Below, piece after piece: positions 39,801-50,548 of a stretch of DNA of 64,000 nt. This DNA comes from Patella vulgata. Its lineage: Eukaryota; Mollusca; Gastropoda; Patellidae. The notes beneath the pieces are model-generated. The model ran no database searches. It had not been told where the DNA came from and saw only the letters and a list, made by a program, of their open reading frames with translations. Position 1 is the first letter of the stretch. Each line of letters begins with the position of its first letter. The translations under genes were made by a program, and so were the position numbers. Location of the stretch: positions 42,271,501 to 42,335,500 of the forward strand of contig NC_065886.2 in the NCBI RefSeq assembly GCF_932274485.2, read 5' to 3'.

Positions 39801-42762
39801 TGGTGAGTATGAAACTGTGTTATATATCTCTGTAAGAGGTCATTACATGTATATAGTTGGCCAAGGATCATGTCTTAAATTGTTCTTGATTATAGTAAGA
39901 AAGGTAAGCGTGAATAGTAAAGTGACCAGTTGAGAAAAAGTCACATAAAAGGTATCATACTACTTCTTATTAACCCCCACCCCCAATCTCTTATAGATGT
40001 ATATCTGTTCTCTTTACCTGCATGAATATATATACTATATAATTTGCATGTACATGTATTGGTATATATATATATACTTTATATCTTTTCTTATCTATAA
40101 TGCATCACTATCCTTCTCTATTTTAATATTTAACAAGTTCTGTTCTAGATACTTACCTTATGATTTAATCAACCCCTCAAATAGAATCTGTAAGACGAAT
40201 TTGAAATTTTTTTTCTCTTCATTCCTTAGGCTCGTCAATTGATGGAAATTTTAAAGAAAGCTGATGATGCTGCTAGCGAGTCATCTGGAGAAACTGGCAC
40301 CAGTGATTCTGGGCGTGGTGGAAGTGACGAAGATGTCAATAGCCATAGAGAAAGTGGTTTAGATCCTGGTAAGAACCATATTTTTACTATTTCTGCTTCA
40401 AATTTTATTTTTTACAAATAATGTCTCACTTCACTTCCGAGGCTTTTATCTTTTTTATTTGCCTTTATCGACTTTATTTTAAGATTTAGAAAACAAAACA
40501 CGTAATTTAAAAAACACAGAAATACTGTGAAATTGAAGAAAGGATAAATTACTATTCTCGTCTTATAAAGAACATTTATAGTAGATAAATTACGCCCCCC
40601 CCCCCTCAATCCACACAGCCTTCTTCCTTAAATCAATTGACATACCTTATCCTATTCCAAAATATTAAATTACCAGTATTTATCAATGGGTGCATTATTA
40701 TCTCGTGTAATTATTTAATCTCATTAATCAGTATGTGATCAGTAGAGAGCTGCCCATGGCTATTAAAGATATGTTAGGTTGAATAATCCCCCAGGGGAAA
40801 TAACTATGGTCTTATCCCATAAAATATCTAAACGATTCTTCGACTGACACTTGGTGTGTGTATCTAAGTTTATCACTTGTCAACTAATCAAACATTTATT
40901 AATGACCTTAGTTAGATGTTAAAACTCTTTTCAAATTCGAATCTGTGATTTGAAAATAATTTAATTTTTAGGGGATTATGTGCCATGATCTTAAAGTACA
41001 TAAAAAAACTGATGATTTTTAGAGTGTTAAAATGGTCTTTTACATGATAAGAATATATAGTAGTTATTTATGTCTTCAAATTTTTTAAAAATAGCAAATT
41101 GTAGCCATATTTTTAGTTATTTTTTTTTTTCAAAATTAAGTCTTACTTTACTTCATTTTTATTTGCATCATTGATACTTTCTTGAGATTGAAAGTAAAAA
41201 TTTAAAAAAAGAGCATTAAAATGATCTTTTTGGCATATCAGTAGCAAAATAAGGAAAAGATTGCGAGTAAATTTATTTATTAAATAGTGAGTCATTTCCA
41301 ACCCCCCCAAAAAAAGAAAAAAACACACAAAATCTTCATTTATGATATAAGTTCAATAGCATGCCGTTATCTTTCAACATTATTTCATTGGTAGCTAAAA
41401 GTGGTAACAGAGCAACTTCTTCGAAACCTGTGATAATTAAACAGTTGTATGTTTAAAACAGGGGGGGTAAGTCAATGGGATGATTGCATGTTGAATTGTC
41501 TTCCCTTGACATTAGCACCTGTATCTCTTTGAAATCACTACCTGGTTTTTGTACTATTGTTTAATTTCTAGGCACTAAAATAGTTCTTTTTTATGTACAG
41601 TTCTTCTATATGTTTGTTCAATTGTTTCTTGCATTTTCAAATTTCTAAAAAGTTTTGTTTCTTAAAATCTTTGTTAATGTCTTATTCTACGAGTTCTTTT
41701 TTTTTAAAAACGATTTGGAATTACCAAAGTAATAATTATAGACAATTATAGGATAATGCCCCTTTAGAGAAAATAAAATATATCTGAATATCCAATTATC
41801 CATAGCATCTTGAATGGAGTTTTGAATTTAGAAGAGTTCAATGTAGTCAAAAGTGGTGTTTGACATAATGGCAGTTGTTTTTTCTACCTTTGCCTAACTA
41901 GTTGTAGCTGTTGTTTTAGAGAAAAGCCTTTTGTTGTTTTGAATTGTAAATATATAGTATAAATACATATATTTATATGGATATTGTTTGTTGATACTAA
42001 TAGTATTACATTACTAGACTTGTGTATCATCATCATTCCCTCATTTACTTGCTTCACATTCTTCAAATCATTGTTGATACTTCTATTATTTAAATGATGT
42101 AGACCATTTTAAAAAGCTTAATCAAAAATCAATCAATTAAAAGGTGATCTGTAAAGTTATTACTTATATTGAAATTAATTTTACTTAATTTCTTATTTCG
42201 TTTCGAAAAATAATCATTCATATTACATACATATTAATTGAGTAGCCTGTAAAATATCATGTTCATTTTCTTTATGTTTTCAGATGATTCGAGAAATTTT
42301 CACGCAAACAGTTTTTATCCAACCTCTTTTGATCGTTTCAATGATGGGAGACAGTCGAGTTTGTCTATGACGTCTGGGCACGGCAGTTTACAAAGAGCTT
42401 CCCCATTGAGCAATTACCAAGGAAAAATAAACACTGGTTCCATTGGAAGTGGTTTCACACGCTGGCAAGATCTGAATAACAGTCAAGGCCCTGATGATGT
42501 TTTCGAAGACTCCTATCTTCGAAGACCCAAGTACGCAGGAGAACAAATGAGTACCTTCAACGGACGTATGCATAATCAAATGGACTATAAACATCATTAT
42601 CCGCGACCTCTAGAATTTATTAGAGACGAAAGCTTCAGAACAGGTGCTTCAAGTGTCTGTGATGATGATGATAGAACAACAACGTCGGGTAGCTATACGA
42701 TCAATCCCGATGAGCTACAATCCGAAATTGACGGACTCTTCTTTAATGATGTAGTGGTGTAA
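34074..42762 (+). CDS. protocadherin, seven cadherin repeats, five coding exons (whole gene)
   Basis: Joining 34074-36800, 38118-38258, 38830-38901, 40230-40368 and 42284-42762 gives one uninterrupted reading frame of 1185 residues. All four introns have GT-AG ends. The protein has a signal peptide, seven extracellular cadherin (EC) repeats, one membrane span and a 364-residue cytoplasmic tail. It should sit in the plasma membrane and mediate calcium-dependent, probably homophilic adhesion. One large exon for the ectodomain plus short tail exons is the usual protocadherin layout, and seven repeats equals the number in vertebrate delta-1 protocadherins. The tail resembles lophotrochozoan protocadherins as I remember them, including TSDSGRGGS and the C-terminal GSYTINPDEL...FFNDVVV. 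I see no sign of a gene cluster within the window. Orthology to a named gene is not claimed. Confidence 0.95.
36801..38117 (+). other. protocadherin intron 1, with an in-frame read-through end
   Basis: Donor GTGAGT at 36,801 and acceptor TTTTCAG at 38,117 behind a long T tract (38,098-38,114). If the intron is retained, the frame continues for 29 codons to a stop ending at 36,890. That would give a 938-residue protein whose tail lacks everything coded by exons 2-5. I saw no strong poly(A) hexamer close behind that stop. Confidence 0.85.
38118..38258 (+). CDS. protocadherin coding exon 2 (phase 0-0)
   Basis: Encodes 47 residues (910-956), beginning SGLQDNC and ending TKEEE. It contains DDLPPPPP (937-944), which fits the acidic-LPPPP pattern bound by Ena/VASP EVH1 domains. 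The flanks are TTTTCAG and GTAATG. Both ends are in phase 0, so skipping it would keep the frame. Confidence 0.9.
38830..38901 (+). CDS. protocadherin coding exon 3, 72-nt micro-cassette (phase 0-0)
   Basis: Encodes 24 residues (957-980), MYCLHPFSK...SLPMALQ. The acceptor is TGCATGTAG and the donor CAG/GTATTA. RRDSLP (971-976) resembles a basophilic-kinase and mode-I 14-3-3 site (R-x-x-S-x-P). The exon is short and symmetric and is therefore a good candidate for optional splicing. The acceptor has only a weak pyrimidine tract, which fits regulated use. Confidence 0.8.
40230..40368 (+). CDS. protocadherin coding exon 4 (phase 0-1)
   Basis: Encodes residues 981-1026 plus the first base of codon 1027. 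It starts ARQLMEILKKADD and contains SGETGTSDSGRGGSDED, a Ser/Gly/Asp-rich block that I recall from lophotrochozoan protocadherin tails. The acceptor is CTTCATTCCTTAG and the donor CCTG/GTAAGA. The phase-1 junction recreates GAT (Asp) with exon 5. Confidence 0.92.
42284..42762 (+). CDS. protocadherin coding exon 5, C-terminal tail
   Basis: Encodes residues 1027-1185, from the split Asp codon through DSRNFHANSF to the C-terminus NDVVV and a TAA stop. The acceptor is TTTATGTTTTCAG. MSTFNG (1115-1120) is a second match to the WIRS pattern. The acidic CDDDD run (1152-1156) precedes a block beginning GSYTINPDELQSEID that looks conserved. The final VVV fits a class II PDZ ligand. The exon carries the remaining third of the tail without interruption. 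Confidence 0.93.
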
Positions 42763-44512
42763 GCGATCAGTAACAGACTTGTGTTTTAACTTATTAAATT
42801 CTGGTGGTGCCAATTTTACCAAATAAACAAATCACATTTAAAAGAATAGAGTTGAAAACTCTTAAAAATAACTCCAAAAACACTGCCAATGGGAATAGAT
42901 GTCCTGGCAATGAAACAGACTCCAAAGAGAATTATGATTAAAGGGAAATAACTCTTATTATTTTTTACCTTTTATTTTTAAAGGGAGGCAACTCTACTAA
43001 GATCTGTGTTTAAAAGTTTGCTGTTGAAGGCAACAATGTAAAAAACAATAAGAAATATAAATCATTATTTTTCTTCTAAAAACAAACAAAGATTGTGTTC
43101 AATAGCGGTTACTTAATGCCTTTAAAACATAACTTAGCTGATCTGTTAATTTGATTGGTCCAAGAAGGATACTAGTCATTAAATCGGCTAAAATAATTAA
43201 CAGAACAATTACCTCAGTTTACGAACTTTCTTTAATTTGTGGACAAAAACGTACATTTTAATCAGGGAGGTAAAATACTCCCAGGTTTCATTGAAAAATG
43301 TTTGTTTTAAGTTGTTGTTTTTTTAGTGTATATTAACTGAAGTCATCTAAGCTTAAAGTGACTGTATATGGTGCTATTCAATAATGTTTATGGTATGTAA
43401 CTAAAAGTTAGACAACAAAGAACAGTGAAACAAGTTCAATACGGTTTTCATATATTTCATTTGTATGTGTGACTAAAATAGACTAGTAATGATTAGAGAT
43501 AAAGGGCCCACTTGATTAAGAGAATCAATCTGTTTCATATTAAGTTATGAATTCAGACTGATCAGGTAGGGGTGTGACAAGAGCCTTGTTTGCTTTACTT
43601 ACTATCTGGAGAGACCATTAGAGAACAGGGAAGAGATCATGGTAAATTTTGAAGATTAGGTTTAAAATTTCTATTAACTGTTATTTACCATACCCAATTC
43701 TCCAAAGAACTGGTTTAAGTTTTGAACCGAAGCAGATTTCTCGACTGGTTGTAACCAAGTTGGGCCCACATTATTATTTAATGAATGAATTTGACATGAT
43801 TTCACTGTATTAGTAATATATTTGTATGAAATGATTCCATAGATGAGGTATGTTTGTTTGTCCTTGTTGATTAATTGTGAGCTTGGCTCGTTAAATAGTG
43901 CTTTTTGCTTTCTTTTTAATTTTCAATGTTAATTAATTATGATTGCATAAATAAATGTTTGTATATATTTTTGTTCTTGTTAATATATGATTGTACATTT
44001 ATTTTAATTGAACAGATATAATTGTTGCATGAAGTCGTTTTTAAATGATCAATTTCAAAATTGTGTATAATTAATTATTAATATGGAAATTATGTTAATC
44101 AACATATTATATTATGAATGAAATAATATTATATACAGAATTGTGTATATATAATGAAAGAATTTAATCTTGATCATGATATTTGCATTCCCTAAAATAA
44201 ATATAATTTCAGTATTTTATTTAACGTATTTAAGCAGTTTCCGAATAGTATATACAGCATCTTATTCATTTGGTAATAACATTTTATTAGGCCCAAGAGA
44301 TTCATCAATTAACTTTACTTTTATCATTCAAATATAGAATTTCCGAAAGTTGATTAATTAATATTTGAGTACATTACAGTAATTTAAACAAGAACAATGT
44401 AATATATGTATATTTAATATATAATATAAATATAACCTGATCATTGTATATATGATTTTGTACAGAATATCTCGACAACTATGAGAATAAAATACAAAAC
44501 TAAACCAAAGTC
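42763..44512 (+). other. protocadherin 3' UTR, extent uncertain
   Basis: AT-rich sequence follows the stop. AATAAA hexamers occur at 42,822, 43,950, about 44,196 and 44,486. The last is followed within about 40 bases by a GT-rich stretch (CTTGTGCGTTATG...ATGTGTT), the usual downstream element, so the longest 3' UTR may end near 44,505-44,512. The first site would give a UTR of under 100 bases. Two copies of the dispersed AAAGGGARRYAACTCT motif lie at 42,940 and 42,980. Confidence 0.5.
44486..44491 (+). terminator. likely distal poly(A) signal of the protocadherin
   Basis: Canonical AATAAA with a GT-rich element 30-60 bases downstream. It is the best placed of four hexamers in the 3' UTR; without transcript ends the choice is a guess. 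Confidence 0.4.
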
Positions 44513-44667
44513 TTATGATATTATCTTGTGCGTTATGAAAGATGTGTTCCCACTTCCCCGATAAGAAGAAAGATCTGGTTATTTCTATATAAAGATCAAA
44601 TTATTGGACTCGGTCGCCTAATATACATGTACCAACAATGAATTAAATAGTATAAAGCGTCTTTTAC

Positions 44668-44743
44668 CCAGTCTGCCACTGGCATCAATCATACTGTTCT
44701 TACATCTTGCCTGGTACGCCAGTACCTCATGGTCAGTCGCCAT
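44668..44743 (-). CDS. candidate first coding exon with YY1-type start (orphan)
   Basis: On the - strand the sequence GCAAGATGGCGACTG places an ATG inside a YY1-type element, a frequent arrangement at TATA-less animal promoters. The frame reads MATDHEVLAYQARCKNSM, then IDASGRL, and reaches a donor CTGG/GTAAAA after 25 codons plus one base. Unspliced, it stays open for 41 codons. The surroundings (44,560-44,850) are CpG-richer than the flanking DNA. I do not recognise the protein and cannot find its next exon. Downstream on this strand lies the 3' UTR of the converging protocadherin. It could also be a relic or chance frame. Confidence 0.35.
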
Positions 44744-45702
44744 CTTGCAAACGTAATAAAATGAAACGGAGGTTACTTTTCTGCGTCGACTGGGCTATAA
44801 TAAAGACGTGCATGCAGTGTTCCAGGAAGAAATTTTATCATACATCGGTTTTCATACCCCTTTTATTCAGTCTAATGATGTAGAATGATTCAAAGTGTTA
44901 TTCAACTAGTCTCAGGGAATCGGCTACTGCTGGATGAAACTGAAAGGCACACTGCCTGCCCGCATTGACATTTAGGATGTGGTGGTTTAGATTTTACTGC
45001 AGATATTCATCGGGTGGGCCTATTTCTACAAAAAATCGCAACTTTAAGGTATTCTAGATGAATATATTTCCTATATGAAACATAAACGGAAATAATGTCA
45101 TGAAATTAATTTTTCCCTCAACATAAGAAAGTTTTGCCTTTTGTCTACTATTAGTTCCTTTAGGAACTGTCTCTGAGCGGACAATTAAAAATTTGTTTCA
45201 AATATAGTGATAAATGATTCCTTTTGGCGGAAAATAAAGAATCACGGTGGAAAATAGAAGGTAAGGGTTCTAAAACAGCCTGAGAACAGAGGTGGGGAAG
45301 AGCGGTATTTTACCGTATTTTCATACTAGTCTACTAGTCCCAAGCCGATGTGTCAAATATCCCAGTCAGATTTTGCCTCTTATGGGCGTTAATAACATTC
45401 CCACAAGAACGCCACGGCATGTTTTGGATTCCTGGAGCAGAAAAGGGTTTATTGTCCGAGAAAATCGCCTCCTCTGGTGACAGGGTTTATTAAAACTCCC
45501 CTATCCTTGATATATAATACTGTTAAATTACTTTGTTCATTTTTGTTTACATAAGTAAAATCTCAACGATAAAATAATTGGAAAGTGGCACGTGTTTTAA
45601 TGTTTTTGGCACATTTGACCAATTTCCCAAAATTGGGCCCCGCACAAGAAAGGGGGTCCGCAGCTCACCAACTTAAAAAATTTCCAGGCAATCTGGCAGC
45701 AG

Positions 45703-46000
45703 GGCTGCCAGGTGTGTCTATTCTCAGGTATTAATTGATTACTAATTGTGAAGTAAAGCAGGGCCCTTATTCACGAAAACTTATACTAAGTTACAACCGA
45801 AATTTTAAGAAATACTGCAACTTCATTGGATATATGCAAATTGATTTTACTGGTCAGCCAATCGAATTGCAGTATTTCTTAAAATTTCGATTGTATCTTA
45901 GTTTAAGTTTTCGTGAATAAGGGCCCTGGGTTGGCCTTCATATTCTGTAACTTCGGGCGTCCCAAATTGGGCCCCGTATTTTATACAACCGGCCCTGAAT
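45703..46000. mobile_element. possible hAT-type element interrupted by the 170-bp hairpin
   Basis: CAGGGCTGCCAGG at 45,703 and CAACCGGCCCTG ending near 45,999 could be decayed hAT-like ends around the hairpin MITE. The block AAATTGGGCCCCG occurs on both sides (about 45,632 and 45,964) in the same direction. No 8-bp target duplication is visible, so this is tentative. Confidence 0.25.
45759..45928. mobile_element. 170-bp near-perfect hairpin MITE
   Basis: The first 62 bases and the reverse complement of the last 62 differ at only three positions, beginning CAGGGCCCTTATTCACGAAA. The centre of about 46 bp contains a weaker inversion. It has no coding frame of its own. CAGGG...CCCTG termini are common in hAT-type and related MITEs, but I found no clear target-site duplication. 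RNA from it would form a long stem. Confidence 0.8.
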
Positions 46001-46042
46001 GTGTATTCGCTCACATTTTCATGTGGACGTATACCGTCGCCC

Positions 46043-46100
46043 CAGGGGCGGATCCAGGAATTTTTGCAGGAGGGGGTTTGCCATTTTCCTGAGACAATGT
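46043..46100 (+). mobile_element. hAT-type element, one end only
   Basis: CAGGGGCGGATCCAGGAAT followed by TTTTTGCAGGAGGGGG is a typical terminus of a widespread hAT group. The expected opposite end (CTGGATCCGCCCCTG-like) was not found downstream, so this is a truncated or rearranged copy. Confidence 0.5.
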
Positions 46101-46438
46101 ATCTCCCCCACCCCCCTCCCCCACATGGTCTCTATCGACATTTTGGCGTATATACATACACATTGAGCTTTTTAAACAGAGAAATTCGTTTGATGTCAAT
46201 TTTTATTATGAATTAATACAATGACATTGTGATTCAATTTCATGGATGCAAAGCATTAAAAATTGTGATATCACATAATGTCTATATCATTATCTCGTGC
46301 TTTGAGTGCCCATCCTGTCCCACATCTGACGATAAAGGATAAAGTACACGGCCGAGAAACTTTTCTCATAAAAACTGTTGATTTACAAAAAAAATTATGT
46401 AGCTGAGCAGTGGACACTTTATAAAGGGTCACGATTTT

Positions 46439-47035
46439 TATGCGATTTTGACGAAACTTGAAATAAAAGTTTACATATATATCACAATCGGTTCCTGTCG
46501 ATATTGGCATGTATCGGACCGCAACTTCGTGGATTATGGCCCCGGATTATACGAAAAGTTACGTGTTTAGCCTGTGGACACTCATATATTCATCCGCTTT
46601 TGTTAAAACGTATGTTTAGCCTATAGTCCAAAGATCTCGATTTATTTCGATATTGGTGCATATCGGACCACAACTTCCTGTATTATGGCTCCTGATTTTA
46701 CGAAAAATCACACTTTTAGCTCGTCAACTCATTTAGTGAAAATGGGACTGGAACTGCCCAACAAATCGCCGCTCCCCTGTATGCAAATGGTGTAATATTG
46801 TCATACCAAGGTCGTAGACCCTCAGGAACTCACAATGATGGTGTAATATTGTCATACCAAGGTCGTAGACCCTCAGGAACTCACAATGATTATCCGATTT
46901 TGATGAAACTTTAAGTATGTTTATATCTCAAAGATCCCGATTCCTTTCGATATTGACGGATGTCGGATCGTAATATCCTGGAGTATGGCCCCTGCTTGTA
47001 CGAAAAATCGACATTTAGCTTGTTCTCTGTCCAGC
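46439..47035 (+). repeat. three diverged units of a roughly 155-bp repeat, plus a perfect 51-bp duplication
   Basis: Units at about 46,439-46,591, 46,592-46,745 and 46,891-47,035 share CCGATTTTGATGAAACTT, AAAGATCYCGATT, TTTCGATATTGG, ATATCGGACC, CTGTATTATGGCYCCTG and TACGAAAAATC. Between units two and three, a 51-bp segment starting ATGGTGTAATATTG is present twice without a mismatch (46,787-46,837 and 46,838-46,888). I recall similar units from molluscan repeats, without a named family. Frames of about 80 codons across it are accidental. Confidence 0.65.
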
Positions 47036-47039
47036 TCTT

Positions 47040-48417
47040 GCAATATACTGACGTATCTTGCACATGGCAACTGCTTGTTTTATTTCGGAAAACAATTAAA
47101 TCAACGTGGCACACGATTCCCGAACTACTCTATTTTCGATTACGGATCGACAACCCAATACCCTTTGTTAGTTCAAGGCGTTTCATCATCATATACAATA
47201 ACAGCTAAAGAGATAAACATGCCATCAAATTGTCATTATTAAAACATTATCTTTTTGGTTAAATAAAAGACCTCGCTATTTAGTATAGGTTTTTGATAAT
47301 AAAATACAAAACACTATCAAACTGAAAATATATCAAGGACAATTCTATTATATTGTTTTTATTCATCAAAAATCAAAACATCATAGAATTTCATACACTA
47401 TTATCTGTTGGGTTTTTTTCTTTCAATTTTTTGGGTCAAAACATTGGTTACTGACCCGCCCCATACCCGCTAACCTCAATAAGAGTATGCACATATTACT
47501 GTCCAAAAAACCCCAATATATTTATTGCACAAGTCAACATTTTTTTATGTGCCGGAATATTTAGGTTCAGAGTCGGGGATCGTGGGCTCTGCGGTCGGTA
47601 TTCCGAATATGCCGACGTAAAAAAATGATTAGATAAATATATATACAAATATATATATCCACTGTATAGGACAGACAGATAGCTTATAATTATGATTTAA
47701 TGTATGTCAGAATGAAGTAAAGTGGTGAATTTTTTTACCTGGACGTATTTTTTATTTATTTTTATATTTATCTGCCATATATATATGGACCCCGGGGCAA
47801 TGTACCGGCTGCACTCTTCCGTCCCCTCTCCTTGAGCCTGATACTGCAATACACGTCCATGGAAAAACGCAATCTCTTTGCACAAATAGATGGTTGTCTT
47901 CATTCGATTTATATCAACATACACTTTCTATCATTTAATTCGATTTTAATTCATGAAAATTGAAGTAAAAAGACGTGTTTGTTGTGCTAAAATTTTAGTT
48001 TGGCATTTTAAAATCAGCATCAATCATTCTAATTCCAAGATTACGATACAAAAATTCCATTGAGTCAATGTGGTTTCGACTCCAAACTTGTACGGGCGAA
48101 GGGCGTGCGTTCAATGGCATATTTAATTATTGCAATTGACAACTGTTCTTCTTGGATGGCATTAAAAACTATGCATCTATTAACACATATAAAATTTCTT
48201 CAGTTTGTTGAAAGATAAGACCAGTTTATGAAAGTGTTCTTTATGCATATTGAAGTATTCGAAAGATCCTACCTGGACACCCTCTTTATGGTTACAACAA
48301 TAAATACATAAGTAACACTTATAATACTATCTGTTTTTATGGCTATATTTACGTGTTTGTACATCACCTAAAATACAAAATAATCGGTTAACACATATAA
48401 ACCTTTGTAAATGTCGT
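47040..48417. other. non-coding, nothing distinctive
   Basis: No gene seen. A run of TATATA-type sequence lies at about 47,636-47,660 and again at 47,777. Frames of 60-75 codons have no recognisable features. Confidence 0.5.
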
Positions 48418-48545
48418 CAGTGGTGGATACCGAACATTTGGTTAGCGGGGGGCAAGAGGGTCCTCAGAGAAAATTTTGAAAAATCAGGGTGTCAAATGTG
48501 ATTTGAGGCGGATATATCTGAATATAACATTCAGTTTCCTCAGCT
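48418..48545 (+). mobile_element. possible decayed hAT-type fragment
   Basis: CAGTGGTGGATACCGAAC and GGGGGGCAAGAGGGTCC, then GAGAAAATTTTGAAAAATCA and GGTGTCAAATGTGATTTGAG, resemble a group of hAT MITEs with CAGGGGCGGATCC ends. No second end or target duplication was found. Confidence 0.3.
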
Positions 48546-48762
48546 GCATCACCCAAACCAATAAAAGCTCAAATAAATTTACACGTTTCCTAGAAACAGA
48601 ATAATAAATAAAAAATTTATACCGTCATTTACGAGGTCTTGACTTTTTAAACATTGTAGAATCATACACCTACTACTAACCGCAACATATACTCGTTATG
48701 GAATTTTATGAAATAGGACACAAAGAATAGAAACTAATGATCAAATATAACATGGGTTAGTG

Positions 48763-49185
48763 CATTAATTCGTTAAAACGACATATTAATTCGTTAAAAC
48801 TAAATATTAATTCGTTAAAACGAAACATTAATTCGTTAAAACGAAATATTAATTCGTTAAAACGAAATATTAATTCGTTAAAACAAAATATCAATTCGTT
48901 AAAACGAAATATTAATTCGTTAAAACGAAATATTAATTCGTTAAAACGAAATATTAATTTGTTAAAACGAAGTATTAATTCATTAAGACGAAATAGTAAT
49001 TCTTTAAGGCGAAATAGTAATTCGATAAAAAATAAATAGCAATTCTTTAAAACGAAATTTTAATTCGTTAAAACAAAATATAAATTTGATAAAACAAAAT
49101 ATATTGTTAAAACGAAATATTAATTCATTTAAGCGAAATATTAATTCGTTTAAGCGAAATAAGAATTCGTTATAACGAAATAATT
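48763..49185. repeat. 21-bp minisatellite with palindromic unit, about 20 copies
   Basis: Tandem copies of ATTAATTCGTTAAAACGAAAT. Inside each unit TTCGTT and AACGAA are inverted repeats separated by AA, so every unit can form a tiny hairpin. The first ten or so units are nearly identical; the right part (after about 48,955) is increasingly diverged and has small insertions. It is not a CRISPR array because there are no unique spacers. Confidence 0.9.
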
Positions 49186-49424
49186 ATAAGAGTGGTATCG
49201 TGAACTTTAAGGGCTCTTTAGATACTCATTGGTGTTGCAATAACAACCTCTTTTCATTAGAATATTATATATTCTCTACTTTTGAAATATATGCCTATAT
49301 ATTACCCGTTTTCTTTGGAATTATGGTGGTGGTAGGGTGGGGTGATATCTGACTTAGAAACCTGGAATAGAACTGATCAAATAGTGATCAATCCTCGGGT
49401 TTAACATACATTATTTTTCTCTTT

Positions 49425-49632
49425 TTTGTGAGGGTGTGAGACGCTAATGCGCAGACAGATGGGCCTTGGTTTTCTAACCAAATTTAAATCTCAAGCCACA
49501 CTTTCCTTGTCTGTCCAGTAGGTGGGAACAGGGTTTTAAAAATCCCGATGGTTCTCCTCGGCCTTCGACTGAATCTGAGAACGGTACAATCTGGCCGGGA
49601 GGCCAATGCAATACCGCTCCACCTCCTCGGCC
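49425..49632 (-). mobile_element. probable tRNA-headed SINE, family C
   Basis: On the - strand it starts GGGGGCCGAGGAGGTGGAG, with an A-box-like TGGAGCGGTATTGC. It continues through GTACCGTTCTCAGATTCAG (B-box position) to a GTTCCCACCTACTGGACAG body. The head differs from families A and B. Only one copy is in the window, so its boundaries are approximate. Confidence 0.4.
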
Positions 49633-50490
49633 CCCGTTATTGATTATATTTAATAAATTCTCTTAGGAATCTGTCGACGGCTCTAACCATAACTCAAGGA
49701 AAATAAAGCCTATTCAAGAACAATATTAATGACCTTTGGGTAGCTGTTGTATGTTGAATCTATAAAATCAGAAAAATAAAAAAAATGAATGTCTTCATTC
49801 TGTCTAAACAGTCAATATTTCGGATATGACTCATGTTCAATATAGTCTCATTTATCAACCTTTATGGTGCGTAATACAAAAAAACATAATATGGAACACA
49901 ATTACTATTTTGTTTAAAGCGACGTTTCGTTGTGGGTTCTCTCAAGCGTGTTCAGACTGTCACGTGGATCACATAACAACCATCAGATAATACAACAAAA
50001 AAAAAAAAAATGCCCGAAAATGAACAAAATACAACAATAACATATTTACCGCAAAATGTTAAAAAATGCTACATTTTTCCAACAAGTAAAGAGAAAAAAT
50101 GTAAATTTGTATCAAACTGAATTAAAAATGTGTATCGCTGATCACTGTCGCCCTACATTGCCGCCGCGACAAATCGTTTCAGAAATGAGAGCAGTCAACA
50201 AGAAGTAATTTTAAGACTATAAGAGGATTGAACTGATAGCACCCATATATTAATTTTTTTTTTTACGAATCTGATTCATATTCGAACTCATCTGAGATCT
50301 CGTGAATATTAGGTAAACTACCAGGTTTAATTAAAAATCTGATGACCAAATGTAGACTCTCACCAGCTCTAATCCATATAAGCATTTGTTTCGATTCCTT
50401 GAATATCTGCACGTCAAATGGCCAAACCTGCCAGACACACCGACGCTAAAAGTCTATAGTGTTTTCAGATTTCAATAATTCGCTTTGCAA
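49633..50490. other. non-coding, nothing distinctive
   Basis: AT-rich sequence with an A tract at about 49,997-50,010. No coding frame of interest. Confidence 0.5.
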
Positions 50491-50493
50491 AGG

Positions 50494-50494
50494 G

Positions 50495-50529
<35 letters not shown>

Positions 50530-50548
50530 GGGGGAGACAGAGAGAGAA
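50494..50548 (+). repeat. (GA)n microsatellite at the SINE tail
   Basis: A purine run dominated by GAGAGA with a short G tract. It abuts the 3' end of the reverse-oriented family-B SINE, whose tail is (TCTC)n in its own direction, so the microsatellite most likely grew from that tail. Confidence 0.85.

Noticed and set aside
46001-47242. Frames of 60-85 codons at 46-47.2 kb
   Set aside because: They lie in a hAT end and in the 155-bp repeat, shift between frames and have no recognisable product.
48763-49185. CRISPR-like array
   Set aside because: Direct 21-bp tandem repeats without unique spacers, in animal DNA.
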